Shown piece by piece: positions 1 to 9,182 of a stretch of DNA of 64,000 nucleotides. The DNA is taken from positions 5,418 to 69,417 of the forward strand of contig CAYXRF010000011.1 of NCBI GenBank assembly GCA_964467585.1, written 5' to 3'. Source of the DNA: CALVLD01 sp964467585. GTDB taxonomy: Bacteria; Bacillota; Clostridia; Christensenellales; CAG-138. The notes beneath the pieces are model-generated. The model was not told the origin of the DNA. It searched no databases and saw only the letters and a list, made by a program, of their open reading frames with translations. The stretch's first letter is position 1, and every line of letters begins with the position of its first letter. The translations under genes were made by a program, and so were the position numbers.

Positions 1-614
1 TCCTCAAGCATATTCACAACCTGTGACTGAATAGATACATCAAGCGCGGAGATAGGCTCGTCGCACACGATAAATTCCGGGTTGACCGCAAGCGCGCGCG
101 CAATGCCAATTCGCTGCTGCTGACCGCCTGAAAACTCATGAGGGAAGCGGTTGGCATGTTCGCTGTTCAGTCCCACGGTTTCAAGAAGCTGCGTAATTCT
201 GTCGGCACGGTCCTTTCGAGACGCAGCAATTTTGTGGATGTCAAGAGCCTCTCCGATTATTTCGGAAACAGTCATTGTGGGATCAAGCGAAGCGGATGGG
301 TCCTGAAATATCAACTGCATCTTGCTGCGGTAAGGACGCATATCCACAGCAATGTTTTCATCACTGTTGTAAAGGTCCACGCCGTCATATGTAATTCGAC
401 CGGAGGTAGGTTCATAAAGACGAAGCACGGTACGCCCGAATGTGGTTTTGCCACAGCCGGACTCCCCGACAAGCCCAAGCGTTTCGCCGCGATTGATAAA
501 CAACGAAACATCCTGAACTGCCTGAACATATTTGGTCTTGCCAAATAGCCCGTTCTTAATGGTAAAATACTTTCTAAGCTTATCAACAACAAGCAAGGCA
601 TCGTTTTCAGCCAT
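1..614 (-). CDS. oppF: Oligopeptide ABC transporter ATP-binding protein OppF (3' end outside window)
   Basis: Second ATPase subunit of a peptide importer; it hydrolyses ATP on the cytoplasmic face to drive uptake through OppBC. Read on the minus strand from ATG at 614, the frame stays open to base 1, so the C-terminus is missing. Visible motifs are Walker A GESGCGKTT, ABC signature SGGQQQR and Walker B VCDEP. The start overlaps the oppD stop by one base (TAATG), which suggests translational coupling. It is the last opp gene seen; a binding protein (OppA) may lie beyond the edge, as none is visible here. Family assignment is secure; substrate (oligopeptide, dipeptide or other) is inferred from oppD and the permeases. 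Confidence 0.9.
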   Translation of the reverse strand, partial: MAENDALLVVDKLRKYFTIKNGLFGKTKYVQAVQDVSLFINRGETLGLVGESGCGKTTFGRTVLRLYEPTSGRITYDGVDLYNSDENIAVDMRPYRSKMQLIFQDPSASLDPTMTVSEIIGEALDIHKIAASRKDRADRITQLLETVGLNSEHANRFPHEFSGGQQQRIGIARALAVNPEFIVCDEPISALDVSIQSQVVNMLE

Positions 615-1648
615 TATTTACCTCCCTTTGCCTCGTAAAGCTCCTTAATGTGAAGCCAGCAGGCGGACATATGCCCTTGTTCGTCAAGCTGCACCATTGG
701 CGGCTTTTCGTTAAGGCACTTTTTCATACAGTATTCGCATCGTGGCCCAAAGCTGCATCCCTTGGGGGGATCAAGCAAATCCACAGGCGTCCCCTCAATG
801 GGAATCAGACGTTCGTGACCATCTGCGTCAAGCCGAGGCATTGACTTCAAAAGACCTTGCGTGTAGGGGTGGCGCGGATTGTAGAAGATCTCGTTTACAA
901 GCCCCTGCTCCATTATATGACCCGCATACATGACGGAAACCTTATCGCATATTTCAGCGACAACGCCAAGATTGTGGGTGATAAACACAATCGACATGCC
1001 GGTTTCTTCTTGAAGCCGCTTCATAAGCTCAATTATCTGAGCCTGTATTGTGACGTCAAGCGCGGTGGTCGGTTCATCCGCGATAAGAAGCTTGGGCTTG
1101 CAGATAAGCGCCATTGCGATCATAGCGCGTTGGCGCATTCCGCCGGAAAACTCATGAGGGTACTGGTGCATCCGCTCATTTGCGTTGTTTATGCCGACAA
1201 ACTCAAGCATTTCAACCGCACGTTCATACGCAGCGTCCTTCGAAATAGTTGAATCATGGCAGCGAAGCGCCTCAATAAGCTGATTTCCTATCGTGTAAAC
1301 GGGATTAAGACAAGTCATAGGGTTTTGGAATATCATGGTGACACGATTTCCACGGAAAGCGGTATATTGTTCTTTGGTGAAGGACAGCACATCCTCACCG
1401 CAGAAGGTTATCGAACCGCCAACTACTCGCCCGGGACTTTGAAGAAGCCCCATTATCGCATACGCCTCAACACTTTTACCGGAGCCGGATTCGCCAACGA
1501 TGCCCATAACCTCGTTTTTGCCGACGCTGTAGCTTATACCGTCAACCGCCTTAACCTCTCCCGCGGGCGTGAAAAAGGACACGCGCAAATCGTTAACCTC
1601 AAGCAACGTATCGCTCTGCGTGGCATTGTCAAGAGCTTTGTTATCCAT
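614..1648 (-). CDS. oppD: Oligopeptide ABC transporter ATP-binding protein OppD
   Basis: First ATPase subunit of the peptide importer. It shows Walker A GESGSGKS, signature SGGMRQR, Walker B LLIADEPT and the family C-terminal cysteine motif (CSFGPRCEYCMKKC) typical of OppD/OppF/DppD proteins. An upstream TTG at 1699 extends the frame into oppC, but I prefer ATG at 1648: it follows the oppC stop by 28 bases, has GGAAAGG about 11 bases upstream, and leads directly into the conserved N-terminus. The length (344 aa) then fits the family. It is co-transcribed with oppB, oppC and oppF. Confidence 0.9.
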   Translation of the reverse strand: MDNKALDNATQSDTLLEVNDLRVSFFTPAGEVKAVDGISYSVGKNEVMGIVGESGSGKSVEAYAIMGLLQSPGRVVGGSITFCGEDVLSFTKEQYTAFRGNRVTMIFQNPMTCLNPVYTIGNQLIEALRCHDSTISKDAAYERAVEMLEFVGINNANERMHQYPHEFSGGMRQRAMIAMALICKPKLLIADEPTTALDVTIQAQIIELMKRLQEETGMSIVFITHNLGVVAEICDKVSVMYAGHIMEQGLVNEIFYNPRHPYTQGLLKSMPRLDADGHERLIPIEGTPVDLLDPPKGCSFGPRCEYCMKKCLNEKPPMVQLDEQGHMSACWLHIKELYEAKGGK

Positions 1649-1676
1649 ATCAAACACAACCTTTCCCGCAGATGCG

Positions 1677-3044
1677 TTATTTCTTGAGACGTGGGTCAAG
1701 AGAATCTCTCAGACCATCGCCAACAAGGTTAAGAGACAGCACAAGAAGACTGAGAATTATTCCGGGAATTAACAGCCTGTGAGGATACAGCGTGAGAGAA
1801 CCCAACGAATCCGAACAGAGCGAACCCAAGCTTGGCATAGGTGCGGAAACGCCGAGCCCCAGAAAGCTGAGAAATGATTCAAGGAATATCGCCGAGGGTA
1901 TCTGAAGGCAGGTGGCGATAAGAAGCTGACCAACGCAATTCGGAAGCAAATGACGCTTGATAATCCGCGCGGTCGGCACACCCAACGCGTTGGCGGCAGT
2001 GACATATTCCTGCTTTTTGAGCATAAGCACCTGCCCACGAATAAGCCTTGCCATGCCAACCCAATAAAGCAGCGCAAACGTGATGAATATGCTCACAATG
2101 CCGACGCCAAGTGCGTTAAGCCCTTGAACAAATGCCGAAGTTGACGAGTCAAACCAGCTTTGCAAGGGTGCTTTCAACACAACCTGTAAAAGCAGAACTA
2201 TCAAAACATCAGGCACGGAGTAGATTAAATCAACAATCCTCATCATCACAAAGTCAACCGTCCCGCCAATAAGACCGGAAACGGAGCCGTAAATCGCACC
2301 GATAACAAGCACAATCAAAGCGGCGCAGATGCCAACAATTATCGAGACCCTCGAGCCGTACATGCATTGCGCCATCAAATCACATCCGCTGTTGTCGGTG
2401 CCGAAAACATGCGGAAATACGAAATCGGTAAACGCAAGCTCCAATGAGCCGTCAGGGGTGGAAGCAAGAACCTCAAGCGGACGAATGTTGCTGAAATCAT
2501 CCGCATGAAAATCCTCAAGAGAAATAATATAAAGCACATTGCCCGTTTTTGAGGCGTTGACGTCAAGCAGAATCGCCTCATTTTTTTTGAGTGACTTCGT
2601 TAAATCAAACGAGTATGTCTTGCTCTTGTATGTGAAGAAATAGTTGCCCTTTATGAGAGTGCTTCCATTGCCCAATGTGGTCGAATAGGCAGCGTCGCAG
2701 AACTCCAAAAGGGGCATGATGCTTTGCTCCGCTTCAGAATATTCCATGGGCTTGAGATTTTGAGAGGAGCGAAACTGATACGTATAATCAAATGGGAGGA
2801 ACAGGGGCCCGACAAAAGCAAACAATACAATGAAGATGAACACGAAGAACGCAATCACAGAGACAGTATTGCGCTTAAATCGGCGGAAGGCGTCCGACCA
2901 ATAGGAGACGCTCTTGTGAGAGACAACCATCGACTCCTTTTCTTGGTGTGTTGCCGGTTCAAAATCAGACGCGTTAAGCTCGCTGAAGTTTGTAAGGGAG
3001 TCAGTTTTTGTATGGAAAATATTGAATCGGTTTTTGTTCTCCAT
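1677..3044 (-). CDS. oppC: Oligopeptide ABC transporter permease OppC with enlarged extracytoplasmic loop
   Basis: Inner permease subunit of the peptide importer (binding-protein-dependent transport family). After a hydrophilic N-terminus of about 60 residues there is one membrane helix, then the conserved GTDNSGCDLMAQCMYGSR entry region and four to five helices with the EAA-type loop (ANALGVPTARIIKRHLLPN). The protein is 455 aa, where about 300 is usual. The excess is a soluble stretch of roughly 120 residues between helix 1 and the GTDNSG motif, which should face outside. ATG at 3044 has AAAGGAG ten bases upstream and lies 2 bases after the oppB stop. Confidence 0.88.
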   Translation of the reverse strand: MENKNRFNIFHTKTDSLTNFSELNASDFEPATHQEKESMVVSHKSVSYWSDAFRRFKRNTVSVIAFFVFIFIVLFAFVGPLFLPFDYTYQFRSSQNLKPMEYSEAEQSIMPLLEFCDAAYSTTLGNGSTLIKGNYFFTYKSKTYSFDLTKSLKKNEAILLDVNASKTGNVLYIISLEDFHADDFSNIRPLEVLASTPDGSLELAFTDFVFPHVFGTDNSGCDLMAQCMYGSRVSIIVGICAALIVLVIGAIYGSVSGLIGGTVDFVMMRIVDLIYSVPDVLIVLLLQVVLKAPLQSWFDSSTSAFVQGLNALGVGIVSIFITFALLYWVGMARLIRGQVLMLKKQEYVTAANALGVPTARIIKRHLLPNCVGQLLIATCLQIPSAIFLESFLSFLGLGVSAPMPSLGSLCSDSLGSLTLYPHRLLIPGIILSLLVLSLNLVGDGLRDSLDPRLKK

Positions 3045-3046
3045 TT

Positions 3047-3988
3047 TTACGCGTCTCCTTTTGTAAGCGTTATGCGCGGGTCGATAAGCTTGTAGGAAAC
3101 ATCGACAATCAAATTCATTATTATAATAAGCGCGGAGAGAAGCATTGTAGTGCCCATGATCACAGGATAGTCACGCGCCGTAATGCTGTCGATGAAATAC
3201 TTTCCGAGCCCCGGTATTGCAAACGTTTTCTCAACAACGAAGCCTCCGGTTATTATGCCTGCGAAAAGCGGCCCCAGATAGGTTACGACAGGAATAAGTG
3301 AATTTCTGAGCGCATGCTTAAATATTATTTTGCCTGTTTTAAGACCCTTCGCCCGTGCTGTGCGAATGTAATCCTGATTTATGACGTCAAGCATTGTGGT
3401 TCGTGTAAGCTTTGAAATATGGCAAGACGGATAGAACGCAAGAGCCAAAACGGGCAGCACATAATCAGAAGCCGAATTCAAGCTGCCGGATATCGCATGA
3501 AACCATTCGAGCTTAACACCGAATACAAGCAAAAGCAAAGCCGCAACCACAAAGCCCGGGATTGCAACGCCAAACGTTGTAAACACACGAATCAGGCTGT
3601 CAACAAACTTGCCGCGATTGTAAGCGGCAATACAGCCCAAAGGAATGCCGACGATAATCGCCAAAATCATAGCGAATATGCCAAGCTTAAAGGATATCCA
3701 GAACTTGTTTTGCCCAAATATAATCTCAGAGACGGGAGCGTCCTGCTGCATTTTGAGGGAAACGCCCAAATCACCCTTAAGCATATTAAAAAGCCAACGA
3801 AAGAACTGAACAATAAGCGGGTCATCAAGACCATACTTTGCATTTGCGCGCGCAATCTGCTCCGGCGTGGACTTCTCGGTCATAAACGGACTTCCGGGTA
3901 TGGCGTTCATCAAAAAGAAGGTGATGAATGCAACCAACAGAAGTGTCAATAACGCGGAGCCTATGCGCTTTAGGATATAGGTCACCAT
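3047..3988 (-). CDS. oppB: Oligopeptide ABC transporter permease OppB
   Basis: Outer permease subunit of the peptide importer, with the classical N-terminus MVTYILKRIGSALLTLL, a NAIPGSPF motif, several membrane helices and the EAA loop (ARAKGLKTGKIIFKHALRNS). The frame can be extended to 4069, but ATG at 3988 gives the normal family length (313 aa), has GGATGGAG nine bases upstream, and leaves a leader of about 85 bases behind the strong promoter at 4082-4110, whereas the upstream start would sit on the transcription start. First gene of the opp operon. Confidence 0.92.
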   Translation of the reverse strand: MVTYILKRIGSALLTLLLVAFITFFLMNAIPGSPFMTEKSTPEQIARANAKYGLDDPLIVQFFRWLFNMLKGDLGVSLKMQQDAPVSEIIFGQNKFWISFKLGIFAMILAIIVGIPLGCIAAYNRGKFVDSLIRVFTTFGVAIPGFVVAALLLLVFGVKLEWFHAISGSLNSASDYVLPVLALAFYPSCHISKLTRTTMLDVINQDYIRTARAKGLKTGKIIFKHALRNSLIPVVTYLGPLFAGIITGGFVVEKTFAIPGLGKYFIDSITARDYPVIMGTTMLLSALIIIMNLIVDVSYKLIDPRITLTKGDA

Positions 3989-4081
3989 CAGATAAAACTC
4001 CATCCGTTTCCGGACGCGCAGCACAGTGTTGAAAACGGCGCTTGACTGAACCGCACGACCCATATTCACATGACTTTAGTT

Positions 4082-4110
4082 AGTATATACTATAACATTC
4101 AATACGTCAA
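4082..4110 (-). promoter_or_regulatory. Sigma-A promoter of the opp operon
   Basis: On the minus strand, TTGACG (4110-4105), a 17 bp spacer and TATACT (4087-4082). Transcription would start near 4075 and run into oppB. Near-consensus, so probably strong. Confidence 0.75.
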
Positions 4111-4418
4111 TACTTATTTTTACTTTTTCACATACGGTTTTTCAAATTATGTTCACAATCACGACACATAATGACATAAATCAAACACAAAAGCCTAAAT
4201 GTATGCAACAAAAAATCAACCTTTTCCGACACAATCGCTATGAGAAGGCAGAAGGAATATATTTATTGCAAGGCATGTGATGTGCAATATTGGCAAGCTT
4301 CACCCAAGCTCACTGCCGCAAAGCTGTTAAAGCGTGCCGCTTAGAGCGCATATGCATGTGCAACATATATTAGTAGGTAAAAAATCACCAGGCGGCGTTC
4401 AATCCGACGTGAATATAT

Positions 4419-4447
4419 TTGACACGTTTGTCGGATAAGGCTATAAT
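4419..4447 (+). promoter_or_regulatory. Consensus sigma-A promoter of the aminotransferase-tdh-kbl operon
   Basis: TTGACA (4419-4424), 17 bp spacer, TATAAT (4442-4447): an exact match to the sigma-70/sigma-A consensus at both boxes. Expected start near 4454, leader about 40 bases, followed by GGAGG at 4483-4487 and ATG at 4494. Confidence 0.85.
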
Positions 4448-4493
4448 TTCAATGGGATGAAAGGTTATCCAAATAACATGACGGAGGAACGAT

Positions 4494-5771
4494 ATGCCTA
4501 CTGTTTATGATATGACCCGAGATCAGCTTTCCGCACTTTACGTTGCGACGGTTGCCCAATATGCCGAATGTAAGGCAAAGGGGCTGAAGCTGGATATGTC
4601 ACGCGGCAAACCAAGCCGTGAGCAGCTTGATCTTTCAAACGATATGCTGAATATGCAAATTGACCCCGCCGAAACAAAGCTTGACGGTGTTGAAGCGCGT
4701 AACTATGGGGAGCTTATGGGTTTGCCTGCATGTCGCCGCCTGTTTGCAGAGCTTCTCGGCGTTGGCTATGGTGAGGTCTTTATCGGCGGAAGCGCATCGC
4801 TTTCGATGATGTATGATGTGATTGCAAAGGCGTATACACACGGACTGCTTCATTCACAGGTTAAGTGGGGCAAGCTTGATACCGTTAAGTTTCTTTGCCC
4901 TGCTCCCGGATATGACAGACACTTTGCCATATCGGAGAGCTTTGGTATGCAGCTGATAACTATTCCGATGACCGAGAGCGGTCCGGACATGGACATGGTT
5001 GAAGGTCTCGTTGCCGACCCCGCCGTAAAGGGCATGTGGTGCGTTCCCAAATACAGCAATCCCGATGGTATTTCCTATTCTGAAGAAACAATTAGGCGCA
5101 TCGCTGCATTAAAGCCTGCAGCCCCGGATTTTTTGCTCATGTGGGACAACGCATATTGCGTACACGAATTTGACGGTGATTTCGTCCCATTTACCGACAT
5201 TCTCAGCGCGTGTCGTGAGGCGGGCAACCCCGATATGGTATTTGAGTTTGCTTCAACCTCAAAGATAACCTTCCCGGGGGCGGGCGTGTCATGCTTTTGC
5301 TGCAGTGAAGCAAATATGGCATACATGAAAAAGCTTTGGGGCGTTCAGATTATCAGCTACGATAAGATGAATCAGCTTCGCCACGTTAAGTACTTCGGCA
5401 ACGCTGCGGGAGTAATATCCCACATGAAGAAACACGCTTCCGTTCTTAAACCAAAGTTTGAAATTGTACTCGACAGTCTTGAGTCACAGATTTCTCCACT
5501 CGGCTTTGCTTCATGGCACAAGCCGACGGGCGGATACTTTGTGTCTCTTAACACCATGAACGGCTGTGCAAAGCGCACTCATGCGCTTTGTAAGGAGGCA
5601 GGAGTCGTTATGACCGGCGCGGGGGCAACATTCCCGTATAAGCTTGATCCAAACGACAGCAATCTTCGTATAGCCCCCAGCTTCCCGCCCTGCGGCGAGC
5701 TAAAAGAAGCGATGCAGGTTCTCTGCGTCTGCCTTAAGCTTGCCGCGCTTGAAAAGCTGCTCGCAATATAA
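4494..5771 (+). CDS. PLP-dependent aminotransferase (aspartate aminotransferase, AspT/PF12897-like)
   Basis: Fold-type I PLP aminotransferase of 425 aa. The N-terminus (LKLDMSRGKPSREQLDLS) and overall length match the actinobacterial/clostridial AspT subgroup rather than classical AspC. The PLP lysine is the K in FASTSKITFPGAGVS; the upstream MWDNAYCVHEF holds the aspartate and tyrosine that contact the cofactor. It probably transfers amino groups between aspartate and 2-oxoglutarate. ATG follows CGGAGGAACGAT. It is the first gene of an operon with tdh and kbl, suggesting a role in the aspartate-threonine-glycine amino-acid network. Confidence 0.82.
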   Translation: MPTVYDMTRDQLSALYVATVAQYAECKAKGLKLDMSRGKPSREQLDLSNDMLNMQIDPAETKLDGVEARNYGELMGLPACRRLFAELLGVGYGEVFIGGSASLSMMYDVIAKAYTHGLLHSQVKWGKLDTVKFLCPAPGYDRHFAISESFGMQLITIPMTESGPDMDMVEGLVADPAVKGMWCVPKYSNPDGISYSEETIRRIAALKPAAPDFLLMWDNAYCVHEFDGDFVPFTDILSACREAGNPDMVFEFASTSKITFPGAGVSCFCCSEANMAYMKKLWGVQIISYDKMNQLRHVKYFGNAAGVISHMKKHASVLKPKFEIVLDSLESQISPLGFASWHKPTGGYFVSLNTMNGCAKRTHALCKEAGVVMTGAGATFPYKLDPNDSNLRIAPSFPPCGELKEAMQVLCVCLKLAALEKLLAI

Positions 5772-5791
5772 TAAATCCAAAAAGGATGGCA

Positions 5792-6838
5792 ATGATTATG
5801 CAAAAAATGATGGACGCATTGGTTAAGACCGAGGCGGGCAAAGGGCTTGTCCTCAAGCAAGTACCGGTACCGGAGGTGCATCACGGCGAGGTTCTGATAA
5901 AGATCCACAAGACTGCTATCTGCGGCACGGACGTACATATCTATAATTGGGATCCGTGGAGTCAAGCGCATGTGACGCCGCCGCTTACGATAGGACATGA
6001 ATATGTCGGAGAGATTGCGGAGCTTGGCGAAGGAGTGGAAGAGCTTTATGTGGGGCAGCTGGTTTCGGGCGAGGGTCATATCACCTGTGGTCATTGCCGC
6101 AACTGCCGCAGCGGCAACAGCCATCTCTGCGCAAAAACGCACGGCGTCGGAGTTCAAAGAGACGGCGCGTTCGCGGAGTATATATGCATTCCCGCACGCA
6201 ACGTTATCCCAGTGATATGGGATATTCCCGAAGATATTATTTCATTCTTTGACGCATACGGCAACGCGACGCATACGGCGTTGATGTTCGATGTAGTCGG
6301 AGAAGACGTGCTTATCACCGGCGCAGGCCCCATCGGTATGATGGCTGCAGGGATTTGCCGCCACAATGGGGCGCGAAACGTCGTTGTCACGGATATAAAC
6401 GATTATCGTCTGGGACTTGCAAAGACAATGGGCGCAACACGGGTGGTCAACACCTCAAAAGAGGATCTGCGCGATGTGATGAAAGAGCTTCACATGGACG
6501 AGGGCTTTGACGTCGGTCTTGAGATGAGCGGCAGCGGCATTGCACTTAATCAGATGATTAGCGTCATGCGAAACGCCGGCAAGTGCGCATTGCTTGGCAT
6601 TGCAAAACCGGGAACGTCCGTTGATTGGAACGAGGTCATTTTCAAGGGGCTTACGCTTCAGGGCATTTATGGACGCAAGATGTTTGAAACATGGTATAAA
6701 ATGGGTGCAATGGTTCAGTCCGGTCTTGACCTGACGCCGATGATTACTCATCGCTTCAGCTATCGTGATTTCGAAAAGGGCTTTGAGGCAATGAACAGCG
6801 GCATGAGCGGCAAGGTTGTTCTCGATTGGACAAAATAG
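5792..6838 (+). CDS. tdh: L-threonine 3-dehydrogenase
   Basis: Zinc-dependent medium-chain dehydrogenase that oxidises L-threonine with NAD+ to 2-amino-3-ketobutyrate. Visible features are the catalytic zinc ligands (AICGTDVHIYNWD and GHE), the structural zinc cysteines CGHCRNCRSGNSHLC, and the Rossmann motif GAGPIGMMAAGIC. Several in-frame ATGs cluster at 5786, 5792 and 5798; AAAGG at 5781-5785 favours 5792. The next gene, kbl, encodes the partner that consumes the unstable product. Length matches E. coli Tdh closely. Confidence 0.95.
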   Translation: MIMQKMMDALVKTEAGKGLVLKQVPVPEVHHGEVLIKIHKTAICGTDVHIYNWDPWSQAHVTPPLTIGHEYVGEIAELGEGVEELYVGQLVSGEGHITCGHCRNCRSGNSHLCAKTHGVGVQRDGAFAEYICIPARNVIPVIWDIPEDIISFFDAYGNATHTALMFDVVGEDVLITGAGPIGMMAAGICRHNGARNVVVTDINDYRLGLAKTMGATRVVNTSKEDLRDVMKELHMDEGFDVGLEMSGSGIALNQMISVMRNAGKCALLGIAKPGTSVDWNEVIFKGLTLQGIYGRKMFETWYKMGAMVQSGLDLTPMITHRFSYRDFEKGFEAMNSGMSGKVVLDWTK

Positions 6839-6876
6839 CTGGTGTGCAAATAATTACCGAAAGGGGCAATTTGAAT

Positions 6877-8058
6877 ATGAAAAAGGCTTATGATATCTTT
6901 CGTTCCGAGCTTGCATCGATAAAGGACGCAGGCACCTTTAAGGATGAGCGAATCATTACAACGCCGCAGAAAGCGCGTATCGACACAACAATGACGAAGG
7001 GCGTTCTGAACATGTGCGCCAATAACTATCTCGGTCTTGCCGATAACCCCGATATAATCGCGGCGGCAAAGGCAAGCTATGATAAATGGGGCTTCGGACT
7101 TTCGTCTGTTCGCTTCATTTGCGGTACGCAGCAGATCCACAAGCAGCTTGAGCGCAAGCTTGCTGATTTTATCGGCACAGACGATGCTATTCTGTACTCC
7201 TCCTGCTTTGATGCAAACGGCGGTCTTTTTGAAACGCTGCTTGGTGCGGAAGACGCTATTATTTCGGATGAGCTTAACCATGCAAGCATTATTGACGGTG
7301 TGAGGCTTTGCAAGGCAAAACGATTCCGCTACAAAAACAATAATATGGAAGACCTTAGGTCTCAGCTTGAAGCGGCGAAGGATTGCCGCATAAAGATGAT
7401 TGCAACAGACGGCGTGTTTTCAATGGATGGGTTTATCGCAAACCTCCCCGCCATATGCGATCTGGCGGATGAGTTCGGCGCGCTTGTTATGGTTGATGAT
7501 TCCCATGCGGTCGGCTTTATGGGTGAACATGGCAGAGGAACGGCCGAGGCTTGCAGCGTGATGGGACGCGTTGACGTTATCACCGGTACTCTTGGCAAGG
7601 CAATGGGCGGCGCTTCCGGCGGCTACACCTGCGCAAGACAAGAGATTGTTGACCTGCTCCGTCAAAAGTCTCGTCCATACCTGTTCTCCAACACGCTTGC
7701 GCCGGCTATCTGTGCCGCCTCAATGAAGGTTATTGATATGCTGACGGAGTCAACGGCTCTGCGTGATAAAGTCCATGAAAATACTGCATATTTCCGTAAA
7801 GAGCTTGGCAAGCTCGGCTTTGACGTGCCTGAAAGCACGCATCCGATAGTGCCTGTTATGCTCTATGACGCAAAGATTGCACAGGAGTTTGCGCGTCGCA
7901 TGCTTGAAAAGGGCGTATATGTCGTGGGCTTCTGCTATCCCGTTGTTCCGATGGGCAAGGCAAGGATCAGGACGCAGGTATCTGCGGGTCACTCAAAGGA
8001 GGATCTCGATTTTGCCGTTAAGTGCTTCAAAGAGGTTAAGGAAGAAATGGGCGTCTGA
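6877..8058 (+). CDS. kbl: 2-amino-3-ketobutyrate CoA ligase (glycine C-acetyltransferase)
   Basis: PLP enzyme that cleaves 2-amino-3-ketobutyrate with CoA to glycine and acetyl-CoA, completing the tdh pathway. The PLP lysine is in GTLGKAMGGASGGY; the aspartate and histidine of VDDSHAVGFMG stack with the cofactor. An in-frame ATG at 6826 overlaps tdh, but ATG at 6877 is preferred: it has AAGGGG ten bases upstream and gives 393 aa, as in other Kbl proteins. A terminator-like hairpin follows at 8082-8125. Confidence 0.95.
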   Translation: MKKAYDIFRSELASIKDAGTFKDERIITTPQKARIDTTMTKGVLNMCANNYLGLADNPDIIAAAKASYDKWGFGLSSVRFICGTQQIHKQLERKLADFIGTDDAILYSSCFDANGGLFETLLGAEDAIISDELNHASIIDGVRLCKAKRFRYKNNNMEDLRSQLEAAKDCRIKMIATDGVFSMDGFIANLPAICDLADEFGALVMVDDSHAVGFMGEHGRGTAEACSVMGRVDVITGTLGKAMGGASGGYTCARQEIVDLLRQKSRPYLFSNTLAPAICAASMKVIDMLTESTALRDKVHENTAYFRKELGKLGFDVPESTHPIVPVMLYDAKIAQEFARRMLEKGVYVVGFCYPVVPMGKARIRTQVSAGHSKEDLDFAVKCFKEVKEEMGV

Positions 8059-8081
8059 CGCATAAACACGTTTTAACCGTT

Positions 8082-8125
8082 GGGGCTGCCGCAAAGCTTT
8101 GGCGACAGTCCCACGCTTTATTTTG
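8082..8125 (+). terminator. Probable rho-independent terminator after kbl
   Basis: GGGGCTGCCGC (from 8082) can pair with GGCGACAGTCCC (8101-8112) around an AAAGCTTT loop; a T-rich stretch (TTTATTTT) follows. The stem is imperfect. Confidence 0.6.
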
Positions 8126-8129
8126 GTGG

Positions 8130-8157
8130 TTGCAAATGAAAGCCTTTCGTGTATAAT
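8130..8157 (+). promoter_or_regulatory. Probable sigma-A promoter of trpS
   Basis: TTGCAA (8130-8135), 16 bp spacer, TATAAT (8152-8157), 36 bases before the trpS start. The leader is too short for a T-box. Confidence 0.65.
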
Positions 8158-8192
8158 GTTGAGAAGAAAATCCCGAAAAGGAGGGTTAACTC

Positions 8193-9182
8193 ATGGAGAA
8201 GAAAATTATTTTGAGCGGCATTAAGCCGACGGGTATTCCAACACTTGGCAACTATATAGGGGCGCTTCGCAACTGGCGGCTTTCCCAGGAGGATGACAAG
8301 TATTGCTATTACATGGTGGCGGATATGCACGCGCTGACAGTGCGCAACGATCCGTCGGAGCTCAAGCAGCAGACAAGAAGCATGGCGGCTTTGCTCATCG
8401 CATGCGGTATAGATCCCAATAAGTCACCGCTGTTTATCCAAAGCCATGTTCATCAGCATGCAGAGCTTTCATGGGTGCTGGGCTGCAGCACATACATGGG
8501 AGAGCTGAGCCGCATGACTCAATTCAAGGATAAAAGCGCCAAACACGCTGACAATATCAACGCCGGTCTGTTCACATATCCGGTGCTGATGGCAGCCGAT
8601 ATTCTTATATATGACGCTGATTATGTGCCCGTTGGGGACGACCAAAAACAACACGTTGAGCTGGCGCGCAACATTGCAATACGTTTCAACAATACATACG
8701 GAGATACGTTTGTGGTGCCGGAGCCAACAATGCCAAAGTTTGGCGCAAGGATAATGGGCTTGCAGGATCCAGAGCATAAGATGAGCAAAACGGATTCCAA
8801 TCCAAACGGTTATATTTCTATTTTGGACGAACCTTCCGTGATAGTCAAAAAATTCAAGAGGGCTGTTACGGACTGCGAAGCGACAATCGCATATGGCGAA
8901 GGCAGAGACGGCGTGAACAATCTGCTGACAATTTACTGTGCTTGTACAGGTATGAATATGGAGCAGGCGGTCGCATCGTTTGAGGGTGCGGGATACGGCA
9001 AGCTAAAAACATCAGTCGCGGACGCTGTGATTGCAGAAATAGAGCCTGTACAGACAGAATACAAGCGTTTGCTTGCGGACGATCAATATCTTAATGTCAC
9101 GCTTCGGCAAGGCGCCGAAAAAGCAGCTGAGAAGGCCGAGCAAACATTACAGCGTGCCTTCGAACGTGTAGGACTAAGATAG
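8193..9182 (+). CDS. trpS: Tryptophanyl-tRNA synthetase
   Basis: Class Ic aminoacyl-tRNA synthetase that charges tRNA-Trp. The HIGH-like signature is TGIPTLGNYIGA near the N-terminus (SGIKPTGIPTLGNY), the KMSKS loop is KMSKTDSN, and DMHALT plus QSHVHQHAELSW are typical of bacterial TrpRS. 329 aa is the normal length. ATG is preceded by AAAAGGAGGG. Own promoter; not in an operon with its neighbours. Confidence 0.96.
   Translation: MEKKIILSGIKPTGIPTLGNYIGALRNWRLSQEDDKYCYYMVADMHALTVRNDPSELKQQTRSMAALLIACGIDPNKSPLFIQSHVHQHAELSWVLGCSTYMGELSRMTQFKDKSAKHADNINAGLFTYPVLMAADILIYDADYVPVGDDQKQHVELARNIAIRFNNTYGDTFVVPEPTMPKFGARIMGLQDPEHKMSKTDSNPNGYISILDEPSVIVKKFKRAVTDCEATIAYGEGRDGVNNLLTIYCACTGMNMEQAVASFEGAGYGKLKTSVADAVIAEIEPVQTEYKRLLADDQYLNVTLRQGAEKAAEKAEQTLQRAFERVGLR

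Larger units (their letters stand above)
3989..4493. other. Divergent intergenic region between opp and the threonine-degradation operon
   Basis: About 500 bases without a gene. It holds the leftward opp promoter (4082-4110) and the rightward promoter (4419-4447). In between I see only AT-rich sequence and weak inverted repeats: ATTGCA (4265-4270) facing TGCAAT (4283-4288). No riboswitch or small gene is recognisable. Confidence 0.6.

Noticed and set aside
138..548. Open frames on the plus strand opposite oppF and oppD
   Set aside because: They have no ribosome site and follow the codon pattern of the real genes on the other strand.
3989..4069. Longer OppB start at 4069
   Set aside because: It lies at the predicted transcription start and lacks a ribosome site; the extra residues do not resemble OppB.
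8059..8192. T-box riboswitch controlling trpS
   Set aside because: The transcribed leader is under 35 bases and lacks the T-box sequence.
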